DNA of 64,000 nucleotides from Stutzerimonas urumqiensis (GCF_003640395.1 NZ_RBZQ01000003.1:372001-436000), one strand, 5' to 3'. Counted from the first letter of the stretch, positions 30,050 through 42,649 are shown. A program made the numbers and translations. The notes: generated by a model from the letters alone, not told the origin.

Positions 30050-30616
30050 ATGCGACGTGCCCTCCTCTTCTGCGCCATGCTCTGCCTGGCAAGCCCGGCG
30101 ACTGCCGAGATCTATCGCTACCTCGACGAAAACGGCAACCCGGTGTTCACCAACCAGCCGCCGGACGGCGTCGCCGTGAAGCCGGTCGAGATCGACCCGG
30201 CCAACACCATCGACATCCCTGAACCCGAAGTCCTGCTGGACAACCAGCCCGAGGCATCGGCCGTCGACGCCGCGCCCTACCGCGTGCTCGAGCTGACCGG
30301 TGTCCCGGATGACGAGGCGGCGCTGCGCGCCAACGGCGGCCGCTTCACCGTCGGGGTCCGTCTGGAGCCGGCGCTGATGCCCTCGCATCGCCTGCGCTTC
30401 CTGTTCGATGGCACGCCGGTCCGCACCGGGACGGCGACGTCGATCCAGATGAGCGGCGTGGCCCGCGGCGAACATACGCTTCAGGTCGTCGTGCTCAGCG
30501 GCAGCGAGATCGTCCAGCGCAGCGAGCCACGCACCTTTACGGTGCAGCGCGTGCACACCTCGAGCCCGGCCTTCAAGCGTCCCCCGGCTCCGCCCGCCGG
30601 CGGTGCTAAACCGTGA
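30050..30616 (+). CDS. Exported DUF4124 protein, first of two
   Basis: A 188-residue periplasmic protein. The signal peptide (LLFCAMLCLASPATA) is followed directly by the DUF4124 block EIYRYLDENGNPVFTNQPP. The rest is Pro-rich and carries a beta-sandwich-like segment (FTVGVRLEP, HRLRFLFDGTPV, GEHTLQVVVLSG). Function unknown. Genes of this type sit between glnA and ntrB across the genus, so the location is conserved, although no nitrogen role has been shown. ACCGGAGCCTGCG precedes the ATG. Its stop overlaps the next start (GTGA). Confidence 0.85.
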   Translation: MRRALLFCAMLCLASPATAEIYRYLDENGNPVFTNQPPDGVAVKPVEIDPANTIDIPEPEVLLDNQPEASAVDAAPYRVLELTGVPDDEAALRANGGRFTVGVRLEPALMPSHRLRFLFDGTPVRTGTATSIQMSGVARGEHTLQVVVLSGSEIVQRSEPRTFTVQRVHTSSPAFKRPPAPPAGGAKP

Positions 30617-31248
30617 TCGGGTCCCGCGCCGCCTGGCTCCTGGCGCTGCTGCCGCTCTGGGCCTCCGCGCAGGTCTATACCTACATCGACGAGCACGGCA
30701 ACCGGGTGTTCACCGATCGTCCGCGCGGTCATGACGCGCGCAGCGTCGAGCTGTCGCCGACCAACGCCATGCCCCCGCCTGCGCCGCCGGCGCCCCACGC
30801 CGAATCCGCCGAACGCGCGCCGATCGTCACCCGCAAGCTGTCGCCCGCGCGCTACCAGTCGGTGAGCATCGTGTCGCCGGCCCCGGACGACACCCGCCGA
30901 GACAACCAGGGCAACCTCAATGTCGTCGCCACCAGCGAGCCGCCGCTGCGCCCCGGCGATCACTTTCGCCTGCTGCTCGATGGCACGCCCGCGGCCGAGA
31001 GCGGGAACGGCACCCTGAGCCTCAGCAACATCGACCGCGGCACCCATACCCTGGTGGTCGAGATTCTCGGCCCCGACGGCAGCGTGCTCGGCGCCAGCCC
31101 GAGCCAGCCGGTACACATCAAGCGCATGTCGCTGGCACAGCGCCGCCGCGCCCAGCCCTGCCAGAAGGACGACTACGGCGTGCGTCCCGAATGCCCGCTG
31201 AAGGACAAGCCGGTCGAGAAGAACATCCCCTTCGTGCCCTTTTTGTGA
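30613..31248 (+). CDS. Exported DUF4124 protein, second of two
   Basis: A 211-residue relative of the preceding gene: signal peptide (WLLALLPLWASA), then the DUF4124 block QVYTYIDEHGNRVFTDRP, a Pro/Ala-rich linker, and a C-terminal beta domain (FRLLLDGTP, GTHTLVVEILGPDGS) parallel to that of its neighbour. Starts at GTG 30613, overlapping the upstream TGA by the GTGA arrangement, so the pair is translationally coupled and likely arose by duplication. The end contains two Cys (QPCQKDDYGVRPECP) that could form a disulfide in the periplasm. Confidence 0.85.
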   Translation: MIGSRAAWLLALLPLWASAQVYTYIDEHGNRVFTDRPRGHDARSVELSPTNAMPPPAPPAPHAESAERAPIVTRKLSPARYQSVSIVSPAPDDTRRDNQGNLNVVATSEPPLRPGDHFRLLLDGTPAAESGNGTLSLSNIDRGTHTLVVEILGPDGSVLGASPSQPVHIKRMSLAQRRRAQPCQKDDYGVRPECPLKDKPVEKNIPFVPFL

Positions 31249-31414
31249 GCCCGCCGCGCACCGTATTGGTGCGCTATAGTCCCGCGACCGCCCCTGAGCG
31301 CCCCGTCGCCCTCCGATTCGCTCGAACAGGCCCCAATCCACGCCGCGGACGCCACGACAGGGCGCCTGGTTTGCTTCTTGCATTCGAGCAATCAACGTCC
31401 AGACGCAGACCGCC

Positions 31415-32493
31415 ATGATCAACCACGCGCTACAGCATCTGTTGCTCGAGAACCTGACCACCGCCACCTTGCTGCTGGATGCGCGACTGCGGCTGCAATA
31501 CATGAACCCGGCCGCCGAGATGCTCCTGGCCGTGAGCGGCCAGCGCAGCCACGGCCAGTTCATCAGCGAACTGTTCACCGAGTCGGCCGAAGCCCTGTCG
31601 GCGCTGCGCCAGGCCGTCGAGCTGGCGCACCCCTTCACCAAGCGCGAGGCGGTGCTGACCTCGGCGACCGGCCAGAGCCTGACCGTCGATTACGCCGTCA
31701 CACCCATTCCGACCCGCAGCGAGACCATGCTGCTGCTCGAGGTTCACCCGCGCGACCGACTGCTGCGGATCACCAAGGAAGAAGCGCAGCTGTCCACGCA
31801 GGAGACGACCAAGCTGCTGGTCCGCGGCCTGGCGCACGAGATCAAGAACCCGCTGGGTGGCATCCGCGGCGCAGCGCAGCTGCTGGCGCGCGAACTGGCC
31901 GACGCGCACCTGACCGATTACACCGAAGTTATCATCGAGGAGGCCGACCGGCTGCGTAACCTGGTCGACCGCATGCTCGGGTCGAACAAGCTGCCGTCGC
32001 TGTCGATGACCAACATTCATGAAGTGCTGGAATACGTCGCCAGCCTGATCGAGGCCGAGAGCCAGGGCGGCGTGACACTGGTACGCGACTACGACCCGAG
32101 CATTCCCGAGCTGTGCCTGGACCGCGAGCAGATGATCCAGGCGGTGCTCAACATCGTGCGCAACGCCATGCAGGCGCTGGCCGGGCACACCGACCTGGGC
32201 ATCGGCCGCATCACCCTGCGCACCCGCACGCTGCGGCAGTTCACCATCGGCCATGTACGCCACCGGCTGGTCGCGCGCATCGAGATCATCGACAACGGGC
32301 CGGGCATCCCGCCGGAGCTGCAGAACACTCTCTTCTATCCGATGGTCAGCGGTCGCCCGGACGGCACCGGGCTGGGCCTGGCGATCACCCAGAACATCAT
32401 CAGCCAGCACCAGGGCCTGATCGAATGCGAAAGCCATCCGGGGCACACCGCGTTCTCGATCTTTCTGCCGCTGGAGTCAGGAGCCAACCCCGC

Positions 32494-32497
<4 letters not shown>
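31415..32497 (+). CDS. ntrB: Nitrogen regulation histidine kinase NtrB
   Basis: A 360-residue cytoplasmic kinase/phosphatase that phosphorylates NtrC when nitrogen is scarce, under PII (GlnB/GlnK) control. PAS domain (about 10-110), HisKA with the phosphorylated His in GLAHEIKNPLGG (about 141), then HATPase motifs NAMQAL, DNGPGIP and GTGLGLAI. The stop overlaps the ntrC start as ATGA. The 166 bp upstream separate it from the DUF4124 pair; a promoter of its own is likely. Confidence 0.96.
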
Positions 32498-33921
<1,424 letters not shown>

Positions 33922-34064
33922 GCGGCCAGCCGCGACCGGCGCCCGCCACGCAACCACCCCCGGCGCGGGCCGGTCTACCGCAACGCTTGCCGCCGCCTTG
34001 GCAGCTGCGGCACGATCGCTTCCACAACGACACTACGCCTCGGCGTGCACAAGGAATGACGACA

Positions 34065-34463
34065 ATGACCAACGATATCGGCAAGCTGGTTCTACGACTG
34101 GCGGTAGGTGTACTGATCCTGCTCCACGGCCTGCACAAATTGCAGAGCGGCGTCGATGGCATCGCCGGGATGCTCGCCGGGCAAGGCCTGCCGGCCGTGC
34201 TCGCCTACGGCGTCTACCTGGGTGAGGTGGTGGCTCCTGCGCTGGTCATCCTCGGCCTGTTCACCCGCCCGGCCGCGCTGGTCATCGCCGGCAACATGGT
34301 TTTCGCCATCGCCCTGGCGCACGCCAGCCAACTGTTCGAGCTGACCAAGATGGGCGGCTGGGCGCTCGAACTGCAAGGCATGTTCCTGTTCGGCGCGATT
34401 GCGGTCGCCCTGCTCGGCGCCGGCCGACTGAGCGTCGGCGGCACCTCGGGTCGCTGGAACTGA
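34065..34463 (+). CDS. DoxX family membrane protein
   Basis: A 132-residue inner-membrane protein with four helices; the DoxX signature LLHGLHKLQSG and the PAALVIAGNMVFAIALAH helix are clear. Family members are associated with quinone-linked or redox-stress functions, but no reaction is assigned. The start at 34065 is preferred over 34056, because AAGGA lies 9 nt before it and touches the earlier ATG. Convergent with fahA (27 bp between stops). Confidence 0.85.
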   Translation: MTNDIGKLVLRLAVGVLILLHGLHKLQSGVDGIAGMLAGQGLPAVLAYGVYLGEVVAPALVILGLFTRPAALVIAGNMVFAIALAHASQLFELTKMGGWALELQGMFLFGAIAVALLGAGRLSVGGTSGRWN

Positions 34464-34490
34464 CCGTCCGCCCGCGCAGCCGGCCCAGGG

Positions 34491-35795
34491 TCAGGCGCGC
34501 GCGGGCAACACCCTGCCCCGGCATTCGCCGAAACCGATCGGCGCCTGCCCGTCGCGCACGCAGCGGGCACGCAGGATCACTTCATCACCATCTTCCAGAA
34601 ACGTCCGGGTCTCGCCGTTGGGTAGCGACAACGGCTGCTTGCCGCCCTGGGTGATCTCCAGCAGGCTGCCGCAGCTGTCCGGCCGCTCGCCGGACAGGGT
34701 TCCCGAGCCGAACAGGTCGCCCGGCTGCAAGGCGCAGCCATTGACGCTGTGGTGCGCGACCATCTGCGCCATCGTCCAATACATGTTGCGGGTGCTGCTC
34801 AGGGTGATGCGCTCGGCGGGCAGGCCCTCGGTGCGCATCCGCTCGGTCAGCAGCAGCACTTCGAGCTCGATATCCAGCGCACCCTGCTGCTGGTCGCGTT
34901 CATCGTAGAGATAGGGCAGCGGTTGCGGATCGCCTTCCGGCCGCGCCGGCTGGGCGCAGCGGAAGGGCGCCAGCGCTTCGGGCGTCACCACCCAGGGCGA
35001 CACCGTGGTGGCGAAACTCTTCGACAGGAACGGCCCGAGCGGCTGGTATTCCCAGGCCTGCACGTCCCGCGCGGACCAGTCGTTGAGCAGGCACACGCCG
35101 GCGATCCGCTCGTGCGCCGTGTCGATGCCGATCGGCTCGCCTTGCGCGTTGCCCGGCCCGATCCAGATGCCCAGCTCCAGCTCATAGTCCAGGCGCTTGC
35201 TCGGGCCGAACGCCGGCTCGCTGGCGCCGGCGGGCAAGGTTTGCCCGTTGGGCCGCCGGACCGCCTGCCCGGAGACGCCGACGGTCGATGCGCGCCCGTG
35301 ATAGCCGATCGGCACGTACTTGTAGTTGGGCAGCAACGGATTGTCCGGGCGGAACAGCTTGCCGACGTTGGTGGCGTGGTGGATGCCGACGTAGAAATCG
35401 GTGTAGTCGCCGATGCGCGCCGGCAGGTGCAGACGGCACGCCGCCATCGGCTGGAGCAGCCGTTCGCCAAGGGCCTCGGCCTGGCGGCGCCCGGCGCCGT
35501 CCTCGGCCAGCAGCCCGAGCAAGGCGTCACGCAGCGCGCGCCGTGCCGGTGCGCCGAGCGCGAAGAAACCGTTGAGACAATCGCCGCTGGCCGCCTGGGC
35601 CGCCGTCAGCGCTTCGCCGGTGAACAGGCCCATGTCGCAGGCGACACCGAGATCGAAGATACAGTCGCCAATCGCCACGCCGCCGCGCGGGCTCACGCCG
35701 TCCCGGCTGAAGACGCCGAACGGCAGGTTGGCTAGGGGGAAATCCGGGTGGTCGTTGGCGGAGGCCACCCAGCTGGTCATCGGGGATGCGGTCAT
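34491..35795 (-). CDS. fahA: Fumarylacetoacetase
   Basis: A 434-residue hydrolase that splits fumarylacetoacetate into fumarate and acetoacetate, the last step of tyrosine/homogentisate breakdown. Family blocks are [45 protein letters not shown] (metal-binding acids) and [23 protein letters not shown] 35795 overlaps the hmgA stop (ATGA). A maleylacetoacetate isomerase gene, often third in this operon, does not follow. Confidence 0.96.
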   Translation of the reverse strand: MTASPMTSWVASANDHPDFPLANLPFGVFSRDGVSPRGGVAIGDCIFDLGVACDMGLFTGEALTAAQAASGDCLNGFFALGAPARRALRDALLGLLAEDGAGRRQAEALGERLLQPMAACRLHLPARIGDYTDFYVGIHHATNVGKLFRPDNPLLPNYKYVPIGYHGRASTVGVSGQAVRRPNGQTLPAGASEPAFGPSKRLDYELELGIWIGPGNAQGEPIGIDTAHERIAGVCLLNDWSARDVQAWEYQPLGPFLSKSFATTVSPWVVTPEALAPFRCAQPARPEGDPQPLPYLYDERDQQQGALDIELEVLLLTERMRTEGLPAERITLSSTRNMYWTMAQMVAHHSVNGCALQPGDLFGSGTLSGERPDSCGSLLEITQGGKQPLSLPNGETRTFLEDGDEVILRARCVRDGQAPIGFGECRGRVLPARA

Positions 35796-37105
35796 TGCGG
35801 ATATCCGTTCGGGTCGAAGGTTTTGGCCAGGCCGGCCCAGCAGCTGTCGTAGTCGGCTTGCAGGCTGGCGCACGCCAGCGCGTCACGCGTCGGGCGCAGC
35901 ACCTGGCCGGTCTCGAACATGAAGGCCATCGTGTGATCGATCTTGTGGGGCTTGAGTTCGGCGCGGATGGCCTGCTCGGTCGACACGTGATCGGGCCCGT
36001 GCGCGCTCATGCAGTTGTGCAGCGACGCGCCGCCGGGCGAGAAGCCGTCCGCCTTGGCGTCGTACGCACCCTGGATCAGGCCCATGAACTCGTTCATCAG
36101 GTTGCGGTGGAACCACGGCGGCCGGAAGGTGTTCTCGGCCACCATCCAGCGCGGCGGGAAGATCACGAAGTCGATGTTGGCCATGCCGTGGATGGCGCTC
36201 GGCGACGTCAGCACCGTGAAAATCGATGGGTCCGGATGGTCGAAACTGACCGTGCCGATGGTGTTGAAGCGGCGCAGGTCGTACTTGTAGGGCACGTTGT
36301 TGCCATGCCAGGCGACCACATCCAGCGGGGAGTGGTCGAGCTCGGTCGCCCAGAGTTCGCCGAGGAACTTCTGCACCAGTTCGACCGGTCCGTCGCGGTC
36401 CTCGTAACGGGCGACCGGCGCCAGAAAGTCGCGCGGATTGGCCAGGCCGTTGCTGCCGATCGGTCCGAGGTCAGGCAGACGCAGCGCGCAGCCGTGGTTC
36501 TCGCAGAGGTAACCGCGCGCCTCGCCCTCCGGCAGCTCGACCCGAAAGCGCATGCCCCGCGGAATCACCGCAATCTCCAGCGGCGCCACTTCCAGCAATC
36601 CCAGCTCGGTATGCAGGTGCAGCACGCCCTGCTGCGGGACGATCAGCAGCTCGCCATCGGCATCGAAGAACACCCGCTCCATCGAGCGGTTGGCCGCGTA
36701 GCGATAGAGGCTGGCACCGTTGGGCTGGCTGGCCTCGGTGTTCGCCGCCATGCGGACGAGGCCGTCGATGAAGTCGGTACCCGCGTCGGGAGCGGGCGCC
36801 GGGCTCCAGCGCAGGCGGTTGGGCGTGACCGGGCCGAGTTCGGCACCGCCGAGCTGGCGCTCCAGCCGCCGGTAGGCACCGTGCTTGGCCGAAGGCCGCA
36901 GGCGATACAGCCAGGTCCGGCGCGCCTCGCTGCGCGGCACGGTGAACGCGGTGCCGGACAGCAGCTCGGCGTACAGGCCATAGGGGACCTTCTGCGGCGA
37001 GTTCTGCCCGACCGGCAGCGCGCCGGGCAGGGCTTCGCTGGCGAACTCGTTGCCGAAGCCCGATTGGTAGGCAAGCGGCGTCTCGGATTGTTGTTGTTCG
37101 TGCAT
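35792..37105 (-). CDS. hmgA: Homogentisate 1,2-dioxygenase
   Basis: A 437-residue non-haem Fe(II) dioxygenase opening the ring of homogentisate to maleylacetoacetate. Recognisable are the N-terminal [19 protein letters not shown] block, [19 protein letters not shown] with NEFMG, which supply the His/Glu iron ligands, and [13 protein letters not shown] with the last His. The start at 37105 gives the usual length; upstream in-frame sequence runs into the operator. It is the first gene of the hmgA-fahA operon, repressed by the divergent IclR-type HmgR. Confidence 0.97.
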   Translation of the reverse strand: MHEQQQSETPLAYQSGFGNEFASEALPGALPVGQNSPQKVPYGLYAELLSGTAFTVPRSEARRTWLYRLRPSAKHGAYRRLERQLGGAELGPVTPNRLRWSPAPAPDAGTDFIDGLVRMAANTEASQPNGASLYRYAANRSMERVFFDADGELLIVPQQGVLHLHTELGLLEVAPLEIAVIPRGMRFRVELPEGEARGYLCENHGCALRLPDLGPIGSNGLANPRDFLAPVARYEDRDGPVELVQKFLGELWATELDHSPLDVVAWHGNNVPYKYDLRRFNTIGTVSFDHPDPSIFTVLTSPSAIHGMANIDFVIFPPRWMVAENTFRPPWFHRNLMNEFMGLIQGAYDAKADGFSPGGASLHNCMSAHGPDHVSTEQAIRAELKPHKIDHTMAFMFETGQVLRPTRDALACASLQADYDSCWAGLAKTFDPNGYPQ

Positions 37106-37122
37106 GGCCGTTCTCGCTAATG

Positions 37123-37139
37123 GCGTAACCTGGTTACGC
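37123..37139. promoter_or_regulatory. Palindromic operator, probable HmgR site
   Basis: GCGTAACC-T-GGTTACGC is a perfect 8-bp inverted repeat around one base, 18 bp upstream of the hmgA start and 66 bp from hmgR. A second overlapping repeat, TTACG-N5-CGTAA, spans 37,135-37,149. HmgR of P. putida is known to bind a palindrome in the same intergenic position. Confidence 0.78.
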
Positions 37140-37204
37140 AAAACGTAATTTGAACCGCCACGAGCGTCAAGCTATAAAGCCGCCTTTCCCGCAGAGGCTC
37201 AGTG

Positions 37205-37993
37205 ATGACTGGCGAGATCGAAGAAGCCGCGCCCCGGCGACAGAAAGTGCAGGCCGCCGAAGTCGGCACCGACATCCTCAAGGGCCTGGCGGAACTGGCG
37301 CCGGCCACGTCGCTGTCCCGGCTGGCCGAGCACGTCGGCATGCCGGCGAGCAAGGTTCATCGCTACCTCCAGGCCCTGATCGCCAGTGGTTTCGCCGAGC
37401 AGGACGCCGCCACCAATCACTACGGCCTCGGCCCGGCGGCGCTGTTCGTCGGGCTCGCGGCGATCGGGCGGCTCGACGTGGTCAAGGTGACCGCGCCAGC
37501 GCTCGTCGAGTTGCGCGACCGGGTCAACGAGACCTGTTTTCTCGCCGTCTGGGGCAACCACGGACCGACCGTCGTGCATGTCGAGCAGGCGGTGCGCGCG
37601 GTGACCCTGGTCACTCAGGTCGGCTCGGTGTTGCCGCTGCTCGGCTCGTCCACCGGGCTGGTGTTCAACGCCTTCCTGCCGAACGCTGAGACCGCCGCCC
37701 TGCGCGAGGCGGAGCGCGCGCAGCCCGGCGCGCCGGACGAAGCCACGCTGGCGGCGATGACCGAAAGCCTTCGCCGCCAGCACATCCAGCACATCCACGG
37801 CCTGCTGATGGCGGGGGTCAACGCCCTCTCGGCGCCGCTGTTCGCGGCCGGCGGGCGGCTGGCCGGCGTACTGACCGTGGTCGGCGCCGAGCCCGGCTTC
37901 ACCGCAGCCCCGGACGGCGAAGCGGCCCGGGCGCTGCTGGATACCGCCCGGCAGATCAGCCTGCGGATGGGTGGCGACTTCCCAACGCGCTGA
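37205..37993 (+). CDS. hmgR: IclR-family repressor of homogentisate catabolism
   Basis: A 262-residue IclR regulator: an N-terminal winged helix-turn-helix (LSRLAEHVGMPASKVHRYLQ) and an effector domain (about 90-260; HGPTVVHVEQAVRAVTLVTQ, LLPLLGSSTGL-type region, NALSAPLF). Homogentisate would be the inducer by homology to P. putida HmgR. Divergent from hmgA with a palindrome between them. ATG at 37205 chosen over the GTG at 37202; AGAGGCTC lies upstream. Confidence 0.88.
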   Translation: MTGEIEEAAPRRQKVQAAEVGTDILKGLAELAPATSLSRLAEHVGMPASKVHRYLQALIASGFAEQDAATNHYGLGPAALFVGLAAIGRLDVVKVTAPALVELRDRVNETCFLAVWGNHGPTVVHVEQAVRAVTLVTQVGSVLPLLGSSTGLVFNAFLPNAETAALREAERAQPGAPDEATLAAMTESLRRQHIQHIHGLLMAGVNALSAPLFAAGGRLAGVLTVVGAEPGFTAAPDGEAARALLDTARQISLRMGGDFPTR

Positions 37994-38008
37994 CCGTGCC
38001 TCGACGAC

Positions 38009-38370
38009 GTAGGGCGGATTCGGAAGCGAACAATCCGCCAAAGGCCACGCCACGGCGAAACCCCCGGTCCATTGCCTCGCGAATGCACCCCAACGCCACG
38101 CCAAGGCGACGTCCGCGCCTAAACAGGGGTAGGCCTGGTGGACTAAAGCCGCTCTACAGGCTGCGATCTCCGGTCCGACCGGCATTGGCCGCGGCGTCGG
38201 CTTGCCGGCGATGCTCGCCGGATCGCCCGCAAGCGGGCTCCTACAGGGGCGCGGACCTGCGAGCGAACGGATTTCGGCCGTAGGGCGGATTCAGGAGCGA
38301 AGCGAACAATCCGCCAGAGGCCACGCCGGCGCGAAACCCGGTGCATTGCTTCGCGAATGCACCCTGCGAG
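38009..38370. repeat. Two copies of the GTAGGGCGGATT...AATCCGCC dispersed repeat
   Basis: Copies at about 38,009-38,095 and 38,280-38,370. Both run GTAGGGCGGATTC...GCGAACAATCCGCCA, then a GGCCACGCC...GCGAAACCC...ATTGC...TCGCGAATGCACCC module. A different element (GCCCGCAAGCGGGCTCCTACAGG-like, near 38,225-38,250) lies between. A shorter relative is at 18,083. Together with the inverted repeat at 38,416 these fill the 660-bp spacer between hmgR and the dehydrogenase gene; I find no gene in it. Confidence 0.8.
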
Positions 38371-38415
38371 GCCCGCAGTGACGCATCGGGCGATTCGTAA
38401 GCCGCGAGGCCGGTC

Positions 38416-38478
38416 GTAGGGTGGGCTTCAGCCCACCAGACACATCCATGGTCATCGGTGGGCTGAAGCCCACCCTAC
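38416..38478. repeat. Perfect 22-bp inverted repeat with nested hairpins (REP-like)
   Basis: The left arm 38,416-38,437 (GTAGGGTGGGCTTCAGCCCA then CC) is exactly mirrored at 38,457-38,478 with a 19-bp spacer. Each arm also folds on itself (GTGGGCT-TC-AGCCCAC), so the element can form one long stem or two short ones, like a paired REP (BIME) unit. Confidence 0.85.
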
Positions 38479-38550
38479 AGATGACGGTAGCGGGCGCCGG
38501 GCCCGGTTCGATGGCAGCGGCCCTGAACGCTCGGCGCCTGGGCGGTGCGC

Positions 38551-38575
38551 AAAAAAAGCCCCGCCGAAGCGGGGC
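38551..38575 (-). terminator. Intrinsic terminator of the semialdehyde dehydrogenase gene
   Basis: On the minus strand GCCCCGC-TTCG-GCGGGGC is followed by seven T residues, 78 bp beyond the stop codon. Textbook form. Confidence 0.93.
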
Positions 38576-38652
38576 AAAGCGGAGGCGCCGACACCGACAC
38601 CTCCACGTGGGTCGTGGCGGCGCGACCTGTCGGTCGGCCGCCGGATAGACGA

Positions 38653-40233
38653 TCAGAGCGCGTCGCGCGTCGTCTTGCCGTCCACCAGCCGGGCGAGGCC
38701 CAGCGGGTTGGCGTTCTGCAGCGCTTCGGGCAGCAGGGCGTCCGGGCAGTTCTGGTAGCACACCGGGCGCAGGAAGCGATCGATCGCCAGGGTACCGACC
38801 GAAGTGCCGCGCGCGTCGGAGGTCGCCGGGTACGGGCCGCCGTGAACCATCGCGTCGCACACCTCGACGCCGGTCGGGTAGCCGTTGAACAGCACGCGAC
38901 CGGCCTTCTGCTCGAGCAGCGCGAGCAGCCCACCGAAGGTGTCCAGATCCGCCTTCTCGGTGATCAGCGTGGCAGTCAGCTGGCCATGCAGGCCCTGGAT
39001 CGCACGCTCGAGCTCGGCCTTGTCGGCCACTTCGACAACTACGGTGGTCGGGCCGAAGACTTCTTCCTGGAGCAGCTCGTCGCCGTCCAGCAGCAGGCTC
39101 ACGTCCGCCTTGAACAGCTGCGGCCGCGCCTGGTTGCCGTCCTGCGCCTGACCGGCCAGGTGCTCGATCTTCGGGTGCGCGTGCAGGTGTTCCAGGCCCT
39201 TGACGTAGCTCTTGAGCGTGCCGGCGTTGAGCATGGTCTGCGGCGGCTGCTCGGCCATCGAGGCGGTGAAGGCGTCGAGGAAGGCGCTGAATTCCGGCGA
39301 GCGAATGCCGATCACCAGGCCCGGGTTGGTGCAGAACTGGCCGCAGCCCATGGTGACGGACGCGGTGAGTTCGTTGGCGATGTTGGCGCCGCGGGTTTTC
39401 AAGGCTTCAGGCAGCAGGATGACCGGGTTGATGCTCGACATCTCGGCGAACACCGGGATCGGCTGCGGGCGTGCCGCGGCCATGTCGCACAGGGCGCGAC
39501 CGCCCTTGAGCGAGCCGGTGAAGCCGACGGCCTGGATGGCCGGGTGCTTGACCAGCGCTTCGCCGACGCCGGCGCCGAAGATCATGTTGAACACGCCGGC
39601 CGGCATGCCGGTCTTCTCGGCGGCACGAATGACCGCATCGGCCACGCGCTCGGCGGTCGCCATGTGGCCGCTGTGGGCCTTGAACACCACCGGGCAACCG
39701 GCGGCCAGCGCAGCGGCGGTGTCACCGCCGGCGGTGGAGAACGCCAGCGGGAAGTTGCTGGCACCGAACACGGCAACCGGGCCCACGCCGATGCGGTACT
39801 GGCGCAGGTCGACGCGCGGCAGCGGCTTGCGGTCGGGCATGGCGCGGTCGATGCGCGCACCGTAGAAATCGCCACGGCGCAGCACCTGGGCGAACAGGCG
39901 CATCTGGCCGCTGGTACGGCCGCGCTCACCCTGGATGCGGCCGGCTGGCAGTGCGGTCTCGCGGGTCACCAAGGCGACGAAGTCATCGCCCAGCGCGTCC
40001 AGCTCGTCGGCGATGGCTTCGAGGAATTCGGCGCGACGGGTGGCCGGCAGGGCACGGTAGGTCGGATAGGCCTCGGCGGCGGCACGGGCCGCGGCATCGA
40101 CCTCTTCCGGGGTCGCCTGGATGAAGCGGTGGGGCAGTGCTTCGCCCGTGGTGGCGTCGTAGCTCTGGTGGCTGACGCTGCCTGCCGCGCTGCGACGGCC
40201 GGCGATGTAGTTGTGGCCCAGAATGTCCGTCAT
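38653..40233 (-). CDS. Alpha-ketoglutaric semialdehyde dehydrogenase (2,5-dioxovalerate dehydrogenase)
   Basis: A 526-residue NAD(P)-dependent aldehyde dehydrogenase that oxidises 2,5-dioxopentanoate to 2-oxoglutarate. The length and blocks are those of the KGSADH type: FGASNFPLAFSTAGGDTA for cofactor binding, VGFTGSLKGG, the catalytic Glu in FAEMSSINPV and the catalytic Cys in MGCGQFCTNPG. AACAGGAGATCACTCGC precedes the ATG. The pathway partner (L-arabinose, glucarate or hydroxyproline degradation) is not in the window, so which route it serves is open. Confidence 0.9.
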   Translation of the reverse strand: MTDILGHNYIAGRRSAAGSVSHQSYDATTGEALPHRFIQATPEEVDAAARAAAEAYPTYRALPATRRAEFLEAIADELDALGDDFVALVTRETALPAGRIQGERGRTSGQMRLFAQVLRRGDFYGARIDRAMPDRKPLPRVDLRQYRIGVGPVAVFGASNFPLAFSTAGGDTAAALAAGCPVVFKAHSGHMATAERVADAVIRAAEKTGMPAGVFNMIFGAGVGEALVKHPAIQAVGFTGSLKGGRALCDMAAARPQPIPVFAEMSSINPVILLPEALKTRGANIANELTASVTMGCGQFCTNPGLVIGIRSPEFSAFLDAFTASMAEQPPQTMLNAGTLKSYVKGLEHLHAHPKIEHLAGQAQDGNQARPQLFKADVSLLLDGDELLQEEVFGPTTVVVEVADKAELERAIQGLHGQLTATLITEKADLDTFGGLLALLEQKAGRVLFNGYPTGVEVCDAMVHGGPYPATSDARGTSVGTLAIDRFLRPVCYQNCPDALLPEALQNANPLGLARLVDGKTTRDAL

Positions 40234-40568
40234 GCGAGTGATCTCCTGTTCGTTGATGGCACGTAGCGGCCCAAGGTCATCTGACAACCGAGCCCGTTTA
40301 CCGGATTCCGCCGGCGCCTCGGGCGCGATGCGTTGGGCGAAGAAAGCCTGCGACAGCCCGCCAGCTCGCATGGCTGTGCGTCATGGCGGAGGCAGTGAGA
40401 CCACGACAGTGTATTGCAAATTCCCATGTCATCGTACAACTAAGCGAAAACTCGCGGTTTCGCGGTCGTGTCACTAGCGCGCCGACCCCACCTGCACGGC
40501 GCCTGGAGGGCGCTGACGCGGGCGATCAAGCCGACCGGCCCTCTCGACGAACGGACGCGATCCGGCGG
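40234..40568. other. Intergenic region, nothing recognised
   Basis: About 335 bp between the dehydrogenase start and the end of the peptide-transporter operon. It should hold the dehydrogenase promoter. No convincing -24/-12 element, palindrome or coding frame was seen; its middle part (40,390-40,470) is less GC-rich than the rest. Confidence 0.4.
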
Positions 40569-41577
40569 TCAGCCCGCCGCGCGGGCCGGTGCGGCGACCG
40601 TACCGGCGGTCACCTCGGCGTAGTGACAGGCGACCTGGCGCTCGTCCAGCGGGCGCAGGACCGGCACTTCGGTCCGGCAGCGTTCGGTCGCGTGCGGGCA
40701 GCGCTTGTGGAACACGCAGCCACTGGGCGGGTCGAGCGGATTGGGCAGTTCGCCGCTGATCGGGATGTGCGGCTTGTCCGGGTTGGGGCGGATGCTTGGC
40801 GTCGCGGCGAGCAGCACCTGGGTGTACGGGTGCAGCGGGCGACCGTAGATCCGCTCGGCCGGGCCCATCTCCATCGGTCGGCCGAGGTACATCACCAGCA
40901 CCTGATCGGCGACGTGACGCACCACCGCCAGGTTGTGCGAGATGAACACGTAGGCGGTGCCGAACTGCTCCTGCATGTCCATGAACAGGTTGAGCACCTG
41001 CGCCTGGATCGACACATCCAGCGCCGACGTGGGCTCGTCGGCGACCAGCACCTTGGGGTTCAGCATCATGGCGCGGGCCAGGGCGATGCGCTGGCGCTGC
41101 CCGCCGGAGAACATGTGCGGGTAGCGCTGGTAGTGCTCGGGGCGCAGGCCGACCTGCTGCATCATCGCCTGCACCCGCTCGCGCCGTTCGGCGCCCGACA
41201 GGTCGGTGTTGATCAGCAGCGGCTCGGCGAGCTGGTCGCCGATCTTGCGCCGCGGATTGAGCGAGGCGTAGGGATTCTGGAACACCATCTGCACGTCGCG
41301 CCGCAGCTGGCGGCGCTCGGCCTTGCTGGCACCGGCGACCTCGGTGCCGGCGATGCGCAGCGAGCCTTCGGTCGGCGGCTCGATCAGGGTCAGCGCGCGG
41401 GCCAGGGTCGACTTGCCGCAGCCGGACTCGCCGACCACCGCCAGCGTCTCGCCGGCCGCCAGCTCGAACGACACGCCATTGAGCGCGCGCACCGTGGCGC
41501 CGGGTTTGAACAGCCCGCGCGACAGGTGGTAGTGGCGGGTCAGGTCGCGTGCGGACAGAACGCTCTCGGTCGAAGCA

Positions 41578-41588
<11 letters not shown>
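40569..41588 (-). CDS. Peptide ABC transporter ATPase (DppF/OppF type)
   Basis: A 339-residue ATPase with Walker [10 protein letters not shown], signature [14 protein letters not shown], Walker [13 protein letters not shown] and a His switch (FISHNLAVV). The C-terminal oligopeptide extension has the four-Cys pattern ([15 protein letters not shown] ... VACHY) of Dpp/Opp ATPases that bind an iron-sulfur cluster. CCAAGGGAGACCTCC precedes the ATG; the gene overlaps the DppD-type gene by 11 bp. Last gene of the operon. Confidence 0.9.
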
Positions 41589-42606
<1,018 letters not shown>

Positions 42607-42649
42607 GCGGGGCTCCTGGGCGCTCGGACGAGCGCGCGGTGGACGGCGG

